Part shown: piece by piece, positions 1 to 5,096 of the stretch
Numbering within the stretch: position 1 is the first letter of the stretch
Layout of the letters: each line of letters starts with the position of its first letter
Source of the DNA: Betaproteobacteria bacterium
Lineage (GTDB): Bacteria; Pseudomonadota; Gammaproteobacteria; Burkholderiales; SG8-41
Direction: 5' to 3'
Assembly (NCBI GenBank): GCA_028292065.1
Contig: JAQGNC010000325.1
Location: forward strand, 1 to 6,438
DNA length: 6,438 nt
Translations under genes and position numbers: made by a program
The notes under the pieces: generated by a model
What the model was told of the DNA's origin: nothing
Database searches by the model: none
The model's input: only the letters and a program-made list of their open reading frames with translations

Positions 1-1
1 G

Positions 2-73
2 GGTTGGGGAACGGCTTACGGCAAGCCCGAGACGCAAGCGCCGGCTCAACCGCAGCCGGGGCCGAAATCATGA
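2..73 (+). CDS. Formate dehydrogenase iron-sulfur (beta) subunit, C-terminal end only
   Basis: The frame starting at base 2 is open from the window edge to a TGA at 71-73. It encodes a 23-residue tail that begins GWGTAYGKPE and ends in a Pro/Gln-rich stretch (APAQPQPGPKS). From memory, betaproteobacterial formate dehydrogenase beta subunits (four 4Fe-4S clusters, carrying electrons from the catalytic subunit to cytochrome b) end in a similar WGWGTAY segment; I could not check this by alignment. The stop overlaps the ATG of the next gene (ATGA at 70-73), and the gamma subunit follows one gene later, which fits the usual alpha-beta-gamma order. No cluster cysteines are visible because only the tail lies in the window. 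Identity is partly inferred from context. Confidence 0.7.
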   Translation, partial: GWGTAYGKPETQAPAQPQPGPKS

Positions 74-312
74 GGATCCGCTTCCTGGGACTCGCGGCGG
101 CATCGACATCCCTCACCCTCATGGCGCTGCTGCTCGCAGGCTGCGGCGAAAAGCCCACGGTCACCGTGTACAAGCAGGGCCAGTATCAGGGCAAGCCCGA
201 CAACCAGCCGTGGGAAAGCCAGCCGTTCAACAACAACAAAGCCGATTGGGAAAAGTCGATCAGGGCTCGCAACAACGGCCAGAACGAATACCTGCGCACC
301 GGCACGCAGTAA
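70..312 (+). CDS. Small lipoprotein within the formate dehydrogenase operon
   Basis: This 80-aa protein has a textbook lipoprotein signal: basic start (MRIRF), a hydrophobic stretch to about residue 22, then the lipobox LAGC with the lipidated cysteine at residue 25. The residue after Cys is Gly, not Asp, so it lacks the classical inner-membrane retention signal. The mature part (about 56 aa) is polar and rich in Asn, Gln and Lys, with YKQGQYQGKPDNQPW and KADWEKSIRARNNGQNEY as its most distinctive stretches. It has no cysteine beyond the lipidated one and no cofactor motif. I chose the ATG at 70, not the same-frame ORF beginning at 4, because it gives a clean signal peptide and overlaps the previous stop as ATGA. 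It lies between the beta and gamma subunit genes, 15 bases before the latter. I do not know its function; a periplasmic accessory or anchor for the dehydrogenase is inference from position alone. Confidence 0.8.
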   Translation: MRIRFLGLAAASTSLTLMALLLAGCGEKPTVTVYKQGQYQGKPDNQPWESQPFNNNKADWEKSIRARNNGQNEYLRTGTQ

Positions 313-327
313 GCCCGAGGGGGAAAG

Positions 328-1437
328 ATGCATAGCAATCGAATAGCGCAACGGCTGGCGCGATTGTTCGTCGCGCTCGCAGTCCTCGTTCTTCCGCAGG
401 CGCTGGCGCTGGCCCAGCAGCAGAGCGCCGTTCAGCAGGGCGCCGCGCAGCAGCCGGGAGCCGCCCAGGGGCAGCCCGCCGAGGTGCAGCGCCAGGCGAC
501 GCAACCCGGCAACAACGCGCCGATGTGGCGCGACGTGCGCTCCGGCGACATCAACGCGTACCAGACCACCCAGGTCCGCGGCCGTGAAACCAACGTCCTG
601 ATCCAGACCGAAGGCGAGATGTGGCGCCGCGTCCGCAACGGGCCGGTGACGGTCTTCGGCGGCTGGCTCGTCGTGATCGCATTTCTCGTGATACTGCTGT
701 TCTACTGGCGGCGCGGCGAGATCATGCTGAACGAGCCTCGCACCGGACGCGAGATCCTCAGGTTCACTTCATGGGAGCGCATCCTCCACTGGACGACCGC
801 GGTCGTCTTCGTGATCCTGGCGGTGAGCGGCATCTTCATGCTGTTCGGCCGTTACGTCCTGCTGCCGATCTTCGGCTATACGATTTTTTCGGCGCTGACG
901 GTGCTCGGCAAGAACCTGCACAACTTCCTCGGGCCGCTGTTCGTCGTGTGCACCCTGCTGATGGTTTTCACCTTCATCCGCGACAATGTCTTTCGCTCGC
1001 ACGACTGGACGTGGCTGCGCCGGTTCGGCGATTTCCTGAAAGGCCGCCACGTTCCGGCCGGGCGCTTCAACGCCGGTGAAAAAATCTGGTTCTGGCTCGG
1101 CGTGCTGACGCTCGGCATCGTCGTCAGCGTCACCGGCCTGGTGCTCGATTTCCCCAACTTCGGCCAGACACGCGAGACGATGCAGATCTCGAACGTGATC
1201 CACGCGGTGGCGGCGGTGGGTTACATCGCGCTGTCGCTAGGCCACATCTATCTCGGCACGATCGGGCTCGAAGGCTCTTACGACGCGATGCGCCACGGCA
1301 CCGTGGACGAGACGTGGGCGAAGGAGCACCACGACCTCTGGTATCGCCAGGTGATGGCGGGTCGCGCACGCCCGGCATCGGGAAGCTCGCCCGCGACCTC
1401 GCCGGCGTCTGCAATGAAGGAGGGCTGGAAGCAATGA
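328..1437 (+). CDS. fdoI: Formate dehydrogenase cytochrome b556 (gamma) subunit
   Basis: This 369-aa integral membrane diheme cytochrome b takes electrons from the beta subunit and reduces quinone. Residues 1-29 look like a signal peptide (ALALA then Gln). Residues 30-62 are Gln/Ala/Pro-rich low complexity. Predicted membrane segments lie near 108-126, 154-174, 198-217, 253-275 and 290-312. Candidate heme histidines are H154 (ILHW), H198 (NLHNFLGP), H292 (NVIHAV) and H306 (LGHIYLG). Their spacing closely matches H18, H57, H155 and H169 of E. coli FdnI as I recall them, including the same 14-residue gap in the last pair. FdnI is about 217 aa, so this protein carries roughly 135 extra N-terminal residues, with one extra hydrophobic segment. 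The ATG at 328 follows a GAGGGGG ribosome site at 317-323. The stop overlaps the next start (ATGA, 1434-1437). The family is certain; whether it is the FDH-N or FDH-O type cannot be told here. Confidence 0.93.
   Translation: MHSNRIAQRLARLFVALAVLVLPQALALAQQQSAVQQGAAQQPGAAQGQPAEVQRQATQPGNNAPMWRDVRSGDINAYQTTQVRGRETNVLIQTEGEMWRRVRNGPVTVFGGWLVVIAFLVILLFYWRRGEIMLNEPRTGREILRFTSWERILHWTTAVVFVILAVSGIFMLFGRYVLLPIFGYTIFSALTVLGKNLHNFLGPLFVVCTLLMVFTFIRDNVFRSHDWTWLRRFGDFLKGRHVPAGRFNAGEKIWFWLGVLTLGIVVSVTGLVLDFPNFGQTRETMQISNVIHAVAAVGYIALSLGHIYLGTIGLEGSYDAMRHGTVDETWAKEHHDLWYRQVMAGRARPASGSSPATSPASAMKEGWKQ
1417..1424 (+). promoter_or_regulatory. Strong ribosome binding site for the 82-aa exported protein
   Basis: AAGGAGGG lies inside the gamma-subunit coding sequence, 9 bases before the ATG at 1434. 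It fixes the start of the small downstream gene against a longer same-frame reading beginning at 1314, which would lack a signal peptide at its N-terminus. Confidence 0.75.
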
Positions 1438-1682
1438 AGAAGATCGCAGCAGTAGCGACGGCCGCGGTGCTGGGCTGGGGCATGGCCACCCTCGGCTATG
1501 CAAAGCTGCCCGCGCCGAGCGAAGAGCAGAAAGCCAAAGCGGCCGAGGCGAAAGCCAAGGCCGATGATTCGGCGAAGAAGGACAGCGAGCTGCTCGGCAA
1601 ATACCAGGACCGCGCGGCGGAGCACTACAAGCGCGCGAAAGTGGTGAAGACGGGAAGCGGCGTCGCCGGCGCTAAACCCTGA
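1434..1682 (+). CDS. Small exported Lys/Ala/Glu-rich protein, last gene of the formate dehydrogenase operon
   Basis: This 82-aa protein starts at an ATG overlapping the gamma-subunit stop, 9 bases after a strong AAGGAGGG site (1417-1424), so it is well supported as translated. Residues 1-23 form a signal peptide (MKKIAAVATAAVL, then a site after GYA). The mature part begins KLPAPSEEQ and continues as one very charged, alanine-rich helix with KAKAAEAKAKA-type repeats (about 30-72), then a Gly-rich tail. It has no cysteine, no histidine pair and no membrane anchor. I recall similar small secreted proteins beside betaproteobacterial formate dehydrogenase genes but no assigned function, and could not verify that. 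It should be periplasmic, the side where FDH-N/O-type catalytic subunits sit, so a chaperone or stabilising role is possible but unproven. A terminator follows 14 bases after the stop. Confidence 0.82.
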   Translation: MKKIAAVATAAVLGWGMATLGYAKLPAPSEEQKAKAAEAKAKADDSAKKDSELLGKYQDRAAEHYKRAKVVKTGSGVAGAKP

Positions 1683-1696
1683 CCTTCGAATTACGG

Positions 1697-1729
1697 AAAA
1701 AAGCCCGGCATCTGCCGGGCTTTGTTTTT
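1697..1729. terminator. Bidirectional rho-independent terminator between convergent operons
   Basis: GCCCGGC (1703-1709), loop ATCT, then GCCGGGC (1714-1720) form a perfect 7-bp GC stem, 8 bp if the A-T pair is counted. The plus strand continues with TTTGTTTTT (1721-1729). The minus strand continues with six T residues, the complement of AAAAAA at 1697-1702. It sits 14 bases after the stop of the formate dehydrogenase operon and about 40 bases after the stop of the convergent VOC gene, so it can end both transcripts. Confidence 0.92.
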
Positions 1730-1769
1730 GTATCGTGAGCGGTCCTGCAGCCGATCAGCCCGGAAGGGC

Positions 1770-2213
1770 CTACGCCATCAGTTCGGCGCTGATCCCCGCG
1801 GCTTCCGCGGCTGCGAAATTGAGCTCGACCTTGATGCCGTTAGGGTCGAGCAGGAACAGCTGGAAAAGACCCTGGTCGTCGACCTGGCGCCTGCTGAACG
1901 GCACTTGCGCCGCTTTCAGGCGCTCCATCATCTCTTCGAGCCCGCTGCACCTGAACGCCACGTGGTCGATGACCCCGGTGCCTGCGAGCGCGTCGGACTG
2001 CTGGCCGAGATAGCGCTTGCGGTTGTCGCTGACGTTCTTCCCGCCTTCGGTGATGTGGATGACGTCGGTGTCGCCGATGTACATCCAGCACACCGGGAAC
2101 TTGAAGTCCGGGTGCTCGCCTACGCGCAATCCCAGCACGCGCACGTACCAGTCGCGGGTCGCGGTCATGTCGCCGGTCTGGATGAGGAAGTGCTCGAGGT
2201 GGTGCACCGGCAT
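1770..2213 (-). CDS. VOC-family (glyoxalase/bleomycin-resistance/dioxygenase fold) protein
   Basis: This 147-aa protein has a single vicinal-oxygen-chelate domain of two beta-alpha-beta-beta-beta modules. The first begins HHLEHFLIQ and continues TRDWYVRVLGLRVG. The second begins IDHVAFRCSGLEEMMERL and ends LLDPNGIKVELNF, a typical VOC close. Putative metal ligands by position are H8, H53 (VIHI), H84 (IDHVAF) and E130 (KVELNF); in E. coli glyoxalase I the matching set is His-Glu-His-Glu, so His replaces Glu at the second site. That makes true glyoxalase I activity less likely, and the substrate cannot be told. The start at 2213 overlaps the moeA stop by one base (TGATG), with GGAGGG 9 bases upstream, so it is translationally coupled to moeA. 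The same frame runs open upstream to 2438 but that part is a moeA shadow. The VOC family is clear; a cofactor-related role is only suggested by context. Confidence 0.9.
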   Translation of the reverse strand: MPVHHLEHFLIQTGDMTATRDWYVRVLGLRVGEHPDFKFPVCWMYIGDTDVIHITEGGKNVSDNRKRYLGQQSDALAGTGVIDHVAFRCSGLEEMMERLKAAQVPFSRRQVDDQGLFQLFLLDPNGIKVELNFAAAEAAGISAELMA

Positions 2214-3487
2214 CAGATCACGCCCTCCATGACCTGGACGTCGACCAGCGTGCCCGGCGTGACGTTGCCCTGGTCGGTCGGCAGGATGATGAAGCAGTTG
2301 GCCTCCGACATCGAGCGCAGGATGCCCGAGCCCTGCTCGCCGGTTGCGCGCACGGTCCACTGACCGTCGGCGCCGCGGGTGAGGACGGCGCGCTGGAACT
2401 CGGTGCGTCCGGGCGCTTTCTTCAGCGACGAGGTGCAAGGCACTTTGAAGGTCGGGGGGGGCTCGACCGGATCGCGCCCCGAAAGCTTCAGCAGCGCGTC
2501 GCGGACGAACTGGTAGAAGGTCACCATCACCGACACCGGGTTGCCCGGAAGCCCGAAGAAGTGCGCGTTGCCGACGCGCCCGTACGCGAGAGGCCTGCCC
2601 GGCTTCATCGCGATCTTCCAGAACACCACCTGTCCGAGCTTGTTGAGGAGCTCCTTGACGAAGTCCGCTTCGCCGACCGAGACCCCGCCGCTGGTGATGA
2701 CCACGTCCGCCGCCTGCGCCGCTTTGTTGAAAGCGGCTTCGAGGAGCGCGGGGTCGTCACGTACCACGCCCATGTCCATGACTTCGCAGCCGAGGCGCTC
2801 GAGCATGCCGTAGATCGTGTAGCGGTTGCTGTCGTAGATCTGGCCTTCGGCAGGGACGGTGCCGATCGACACCAGCTCGTCGCCGGTCGAGAAGAAAGCC
2901 ACGCGCAGGCGCCGGTACACTTCGACTTCGGGGATCCCGAGCGAGGCGATGAGACCGATTTCGGCGGGACGTAGCGCCTGGCCTCGGCGCAGCGCAGGCG
3001 CGCCGGCCTTGAGGTCTTCTCCCGCACGGCGCAGGTTCTGGCCTTTGCGATGACCGCCCCCGATGGTCACGCGCGCGTCGGCGGCCTTGACGTGCTCCTG
3101 CATGACGATGGTGTCGGCGCCTTGCGGAACGACGCCCCCGGTCATGATGCGAACCGCTAGCCCCGCCTCGAGGCCGCGCGCGAACGGCGCGCCGGCGAAT
3201 GCGGTGCCGGCGACTTCGAGCGTGACTTCGCCATCGCCCGCAAGATCGGCAAAGCGCACCGCGTAACCGTCCATCGCGGAGTTGTCGTGCGCCGGCACAT
3301 CGAGCGGCGAGATGACGTCGGCGGCGAGCACGCGCCCGAGCGCCGAGCGCACGTGCACGCGCTCGGTCGCGCTGACCGGGGTCAGAAAACGCGCGATCAC
3401 CTCGCGCGCTTTGTCGACCGGCATCGAGTTCGGATCGTAATCGTCGGCGCAGGACAGGTCGCCGGCAGGCTTCAAAGGATCGTTCAT
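2213..3487 (-). CDS. moeA: Molybdopterin molybdenumtransferase MoeA
   Basis: This 424-aa cytosolic enzyme uses adenylylated molybdopterin and molybdate (or tungstate) to insert the metal into the pterin dithiolene. Full family length is present: an N-terminal MoeA domain (about 20-185) with PLDVPAHDNSAMDGYA, a central MoCF domain (about 194-335) with STGDEL, IYDSNR, ITSGGVSVGEADF and FGLPGNPVS, and a C-terminal barrel (about 345-420). Residues matching the functional acids of E. coli MoeA are all kept: D73 (E. coli D59), E204 (E188), D244 (D228) and D275 (D259), the last three at a constant offset of 16. I chose the ATG at 3487 because SCADDYDPNSMPV is the N-terminal style I recall from betaproteobacterial MoeA. 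The frame stays open upstream to 3835, but that part overlaps tupB and is not MoeA-like. No clear ribosome site precedes 3487; Met22 is an alternative start. It is divergent from tupB and coupled to the VOC gene. Confidence 0.96.
   Translation of the reverse strand: MNDPLKPAGDLSCADDYDPNSMPVDKAREVIARFLTPVSATERVHVRSALGRVLAADVISPLDVPAHDNSAMDGYAVRFADLAGDGEVTLEVAGTAFAGAPFARGLEAGLAVRIMTGGVVPQGADTIVMQEHVKAADARVTIGGGHRKGQNLRRAGEDLKAGAPALRRGQALRPAEIGLIASLGIPEVEVYRRLRVAFFSTGDELVSIGTVPAEGQIYDSNRYTIYGMLERLGCEVMDMGVVRDDPALLEAAFNKAAQAADVVITSGGVSVGEADFVKELLNKLGQVVFWKIAMKPGRPLAYGRVGNAHFFGLPGNPVSVMVTFYQFVRDALLKLSGRDPVEPPPTFKVPCTSSLKKAPGRTEFQRAVLTRGADGQWTVRATGEQGSGILRSMSEANCFIILPTDQGNVTPGTLVDVQVMEGVI
2223..2228 (-). 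promoter_or_regulatory. Ribosome binding site for the VOC gene inside the moeA 3' end
   Basis: On the minus strand GGAGGG lies 9 bases before the ATG at 2213, within the codons for the last residues of MoeA (MEGVI). Together with the TGATG junction it decides the VOC start and implies coupled translation. Confidence 0.7.
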
Positions 3488-3525
3488 TGGCGGCGGTCTC
3501 GGGGTGGCTTGCGGGTCGTTCGTCG

Positions 3526-3531
3526 ATTCTA
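3526..3531 (-). promoter_or_regulatory. Candidate -10 box for moeA
   Basis: The minus strand reads TAGAAT followed by CG, 38 bases before the moeA ATG. No good TTGACA-like box lies 16-18 bases further upstream (the region reads about CGAGCC), so this is a -10 match only. The same TA(G/C)AATCG form occurs before tupB and mobB. Confidence 0.35.
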
Positions 3532-3593
3532 CAGCGTATGCCACTCGCGGCTCGTTCCAGAGCGCGTTCCTTGGGGCCGCGGTGGCTCCACGA

Positions 3594-3611
3594 CCCGCGC
3601 ATGCGTGCGGG
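3594..3611. repeat. Imperfect 18-bp inverted repeat in the moeA-tupB control region
   Basis: CCCGCGCATGCGTGCGGG has five perfect outer pairs (CCCGC/GCGGG), one G-T and one further C-G pair. It lies 15 bases before the candidate tupB -10 box, covering where a -35 element would sit, so it could be an operator. In such GC-rich DNA a chance palindrome of this size is quite possible. It does not resemble the E. coli ModE site. Confidence 0.3.
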
Positions 3612-3626
3612 TTCGGAGTTACTCGG

Positions 3627-3632
3627 TACAAT
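3627..3632 (+). promoter_or_regulatory. Candidate -10 box for the tupBCA operon
   Basis: TACAAT followed by CG lies 42 bases before the tupB ATG. The expected -35 position (about 3604-3609, GCG-rich) has no TTGACA-like hexamer, so the promoter would be activator-dependent, weak, or read differently from the E. coli consensus. Confidence 0.4.
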
Positions 3633-3652
3633 CGCGATTTCCCGGAGCCGGT

Positions 3653-3657
3653 GGAGG
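3653..3657 (+). promoter_or_regulatory. Misplaced ribosome binding site before tupB
   Basis: GGAGG is the best Shine-Dalgarno match before tupB but lies 17 bases from the ATG at 3675, too far for normal use. It is 4 bases from a GTG at 3662 that opens a 13-codon frame (VQNEYGRYFGRVR) ending in TGA at 3701-3703, overlapping the tupB start in another frame. Either tupB has a poorly placed site or a short leader peptide is translated through its start. Confidence 0.35.
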
Positions 3658-3674
3658 CGCAGTGCAAAACGAGT

Positions 3675-4379
3675 ATGGACGGTATTTCGGCCGCGTTCGG
3701 TGAGGCCGCGAGACTGGTCGCAGCCGCGGACCCCGCGCTCGTCGCGATCGTCGCGCTGAGCCTGAAGGTGAGCGTCGCCGCGGTCGCCGCAGCGGCGTTG
3801 ATCGGACTCCCGCTTGGCGCCATCGTCGGCATCACGCGATTCCCCGGCCGCCACTTCGTCGTGGTGACGCTGAATGCGCTGATGGGCCTGCCCCCGGTCG
3901 TCGTCGGGCTCGTGGTCTATCTGCTGCTCTCGCGCGCAGGTCCGCTCGGGCCGCTCGGCCTGCTCTTCACGCCCGCCGCGATGGTCGCAGCGCAGACGGT
4001 ACTCGTGACGCCGATCCTCGCGGCGTTATCCCGGCAGGTTCTGGAGGACGCATGGCATGAGCACGGTGAGCAGTTGCGCTCGCTCGGCGCCGGTACCGGG
4101 GATTCGGTGCTGACCTTGTTATGGGACACGCGCTTCGCGCTCGTGACGATCGTCCTCGCCGGATTCGGGCGGGCGGCCGCGGAAGTCGGCGCGGTCATGA
4201 TCGTCGGGGGAAACATAGACGGCGTGACGCGCGTGATGACGACCGCCATTGCGCTGGAGACCAGCAAGGGCGATCTGCCGCTCGCGCTCGGGCTGGGCAT
4301 CATCCTGGTCACGCTCGTTCTCGCAATCAACGCGGCAGCCCAGCTCATCAGGACCGCGGCGCTGCGCCGCTACGGTTAA
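3675..4379 (+). CDS. tupB: Tungstate-type ABC transporter permease TupB
   Basis: This 234-aa inner-membrane permease belongs to the TupB class of the ModB/CysTW-like importers. Hydrophobic segments lie near 22-52, 62-86, 97-118, 153-178 and 203-226. The ATPase-coupling loop is seen as EDAWHEHGEQLRSLGAGTGD (124-143), followed by FGRAAAEVGAVMIVGGNI (164-181), a typical TupB stretch. LNALMGLPPVVVGLVVYLLLS (67-86 region) is also characteristic. The ATG at 3675 gives the normal family N-terminus, with a short lead before SLKVSVAAVAAA. The frame is open upstream to 3504 but that part is non-hydrophobic and runs through the promoter region. A GTG at 3651 with GGAG just before it is an alternative that would add eight residues. 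It is first in a tupB-tupC-tupA operon and diverges from moeA. Tungstate rather than molybdate is inferred from the whole set, chiefly TupA. Confidence 0.92.
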   Translation: MDGISAAFGEAARLVAAADPALVAIVALSLKVSVAAVAAAALIGLPLGAIVGITRFPGRHFVVVTLNALMGLPPVVVGLVVYLLLSRAGPLGPLGLLFTPAAMVAAQTVLVTPILAALSRQVLEDAWHEHGEQLRSLGAGTGDSVLTLLWDTRFALVTIVLAGFGRAAAEVGAVMIVGGNIDGVTRVMTTAIALETSKGDLPLALGLGIILVTLVLAINAAAQLIRTAALRRYG

Positions 4380-4385
4380 GCGTCG

Positions 4386-5096
4386 ATGCTGCCGCTCGTG
4401 CTCGAGGAAGTGCGTTTCGTTGCCGGCGGGCGCGTCATCATCGACTCGCTGTCGATGGAGATCGACGCGGGGCCGCGCACGGTCATCCTCGGTCCCAACG
4501 GCGCCGGCAAAAGCGTGCTGATGCGCCTGTGTCACGGCCTGCTCACTCCCACCGCCGGGCGCATTACGTGGCGCGGTACGCGTAACGGCAGGCGTCCGCG
4601 CCAGCAGGCGATGGTTTTCCAGCGTCCGGTGATGCTGCGGCGCTCGGCGCTGGCGAACGTCACTTACGGGCTCGAGCTCGCGGGTGTGTCGCGGCGCGAG
4701 CGCGAGCTGCGCGCGCAGGACGTCATCGAAGCGGTCGGCTTGAGCCACGTCGCGGGCAAACCCGCGCGAGTCCTCTCCGGAGGCGAGCAGCAGAAGCTCG
4801 CGCTGGCGCGCGCGTGGGCGCTGGGGCCTGAAGTGCTGTTTCTCGACGAGCCGACCGCGAACCTCGATCCGGGTGCCACGCGCGACCTCGAGACGATCGT
4901 CGGCCAGATACACGCAAGCGGCACCAAGATCGTGATGACGACGCACAACCTCGGGCAGGCCCGCCGCCTCGGCGACGAGATCCTGTTCATCGACGGCGGC
5001 AGGCTGGTCGAGCGGGCGCCGGTCGATCGTTTTTTCGCTGACCCCGCAACGGCCGAAGCGGCCGCTTTCATCAGAGGAGAACTGCCATGGACCTGA
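4386..5096 (+). CDS. tupC: Tungstate-type ABC transporter ATP-binding protein TupC
   Basis: This 236-aa cytoplasmic ATPase energises the importer. All nucleotide-binding motifs are intact: Walker A GPNGAGKS (36-43), Q-loop at Q79 in MVFQRPVMLRRSALANV, signature LSGGEQQ (130-136), Walker B VLFLDEP (150-156), D-loop NLD (159-161) and H-loop H187 in TTHNLGQ. The FQRPVMLRRS form of the Q-loop region is one I associate with TupC-like proteins. It stops soon after the core fold, without the C-terminal regulatory domain of about 100 residues found in ModC, so no oxyanion-sensing domain is attached. The start is 6 bases after the tupB stop and no clear ribosome site precedes it, so it probably depends on coupling to tupB. 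It overlaps tupA by 10 bases. Confidence 0.93.
   Translation: MLPLVLEEVRFVAGGRVIIDSLSMEIDAGPRTVILGPNGAGKSVLMRLCHGLLTPTAGRITWRGTRNGRRPRQQAMVFQRPVMLRRSALANVTYGLELAGVSRRERELRAQDVIEAVGLSHVAGKPARVLSGGEQQKLALARAWALGPEVLFLDEPTANLDPGATRDLETIVGQIHASGTKIVMTTHNLGQARRLGDEILFIDGGRLVERAPVDRFFADPATAEAAAFIRGELPWT
5073..5080 (+). promoter_or_regulatory. Strong ribosome binding site for tupA
   Basis: AGAGGAGA, with AGGAG at 5075-5079, lies 7 bases before the tupA ATG at 5087 and inside the tupC 3' end. It is by far the best site in the tup operon, which fits the need for a periplasmic binding protein in excess over its permease. Confidence 0.7.

Noticed and set aside
4..69. Upstream extension of the lipoprotein frame
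   Set aside because: It would put 22 non-hydrophobic residues before a perfect lipoprotein signal and overlap the beta-subunit tail; the ATG at 70 fits better.
20..200. GGCAAGCCCGA found twice (20-30 and 190-200), encoding GKPE and GKPD in adjacent genes
   Set aside because: The repeat is only 11 bases long, with no wider similarity between the two proteins; most likely chance.
2214..2438. Upstream extension of the VOC frame into moeA
   Set aside because: The added 75 residues are Arg/His-rich shadow sequence of moeA; the VOC fold begins at the ATG at 2213, which has a ribosome site.
3488..3674. Possible molybdenum cofactor riboswitch or ModE site in the moeA-tupB gap
   Set aside because: I see no paired structure resembling the Moco RNA element and no TATA-rich ModE palindrome; only a short GC-rich inverted repeat is present.
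3287..3703. 138-aa plus-strand frame antisense to moeA and ending inside tupB
   Set aside because: It is a shadow frame with Arg-rich content; only its last 13 codons after a GTG are considered, as a possible leader peptide.
3488..3835. 116-codon upstream extension of the moeA frame
   Set aside because: It runs antisense into tupB and through the divergent promoter region, has no MoeA similarity, and the ATG at 3487 already gives a full-length family member.
2757..3854. 365-aa minus-strand frame overlapping moeA and tupB
   Set aside because: It is out of frame with moeA, extremely Arg-rich and without motifs, as expected from a shifted reading of a high-GC gene.
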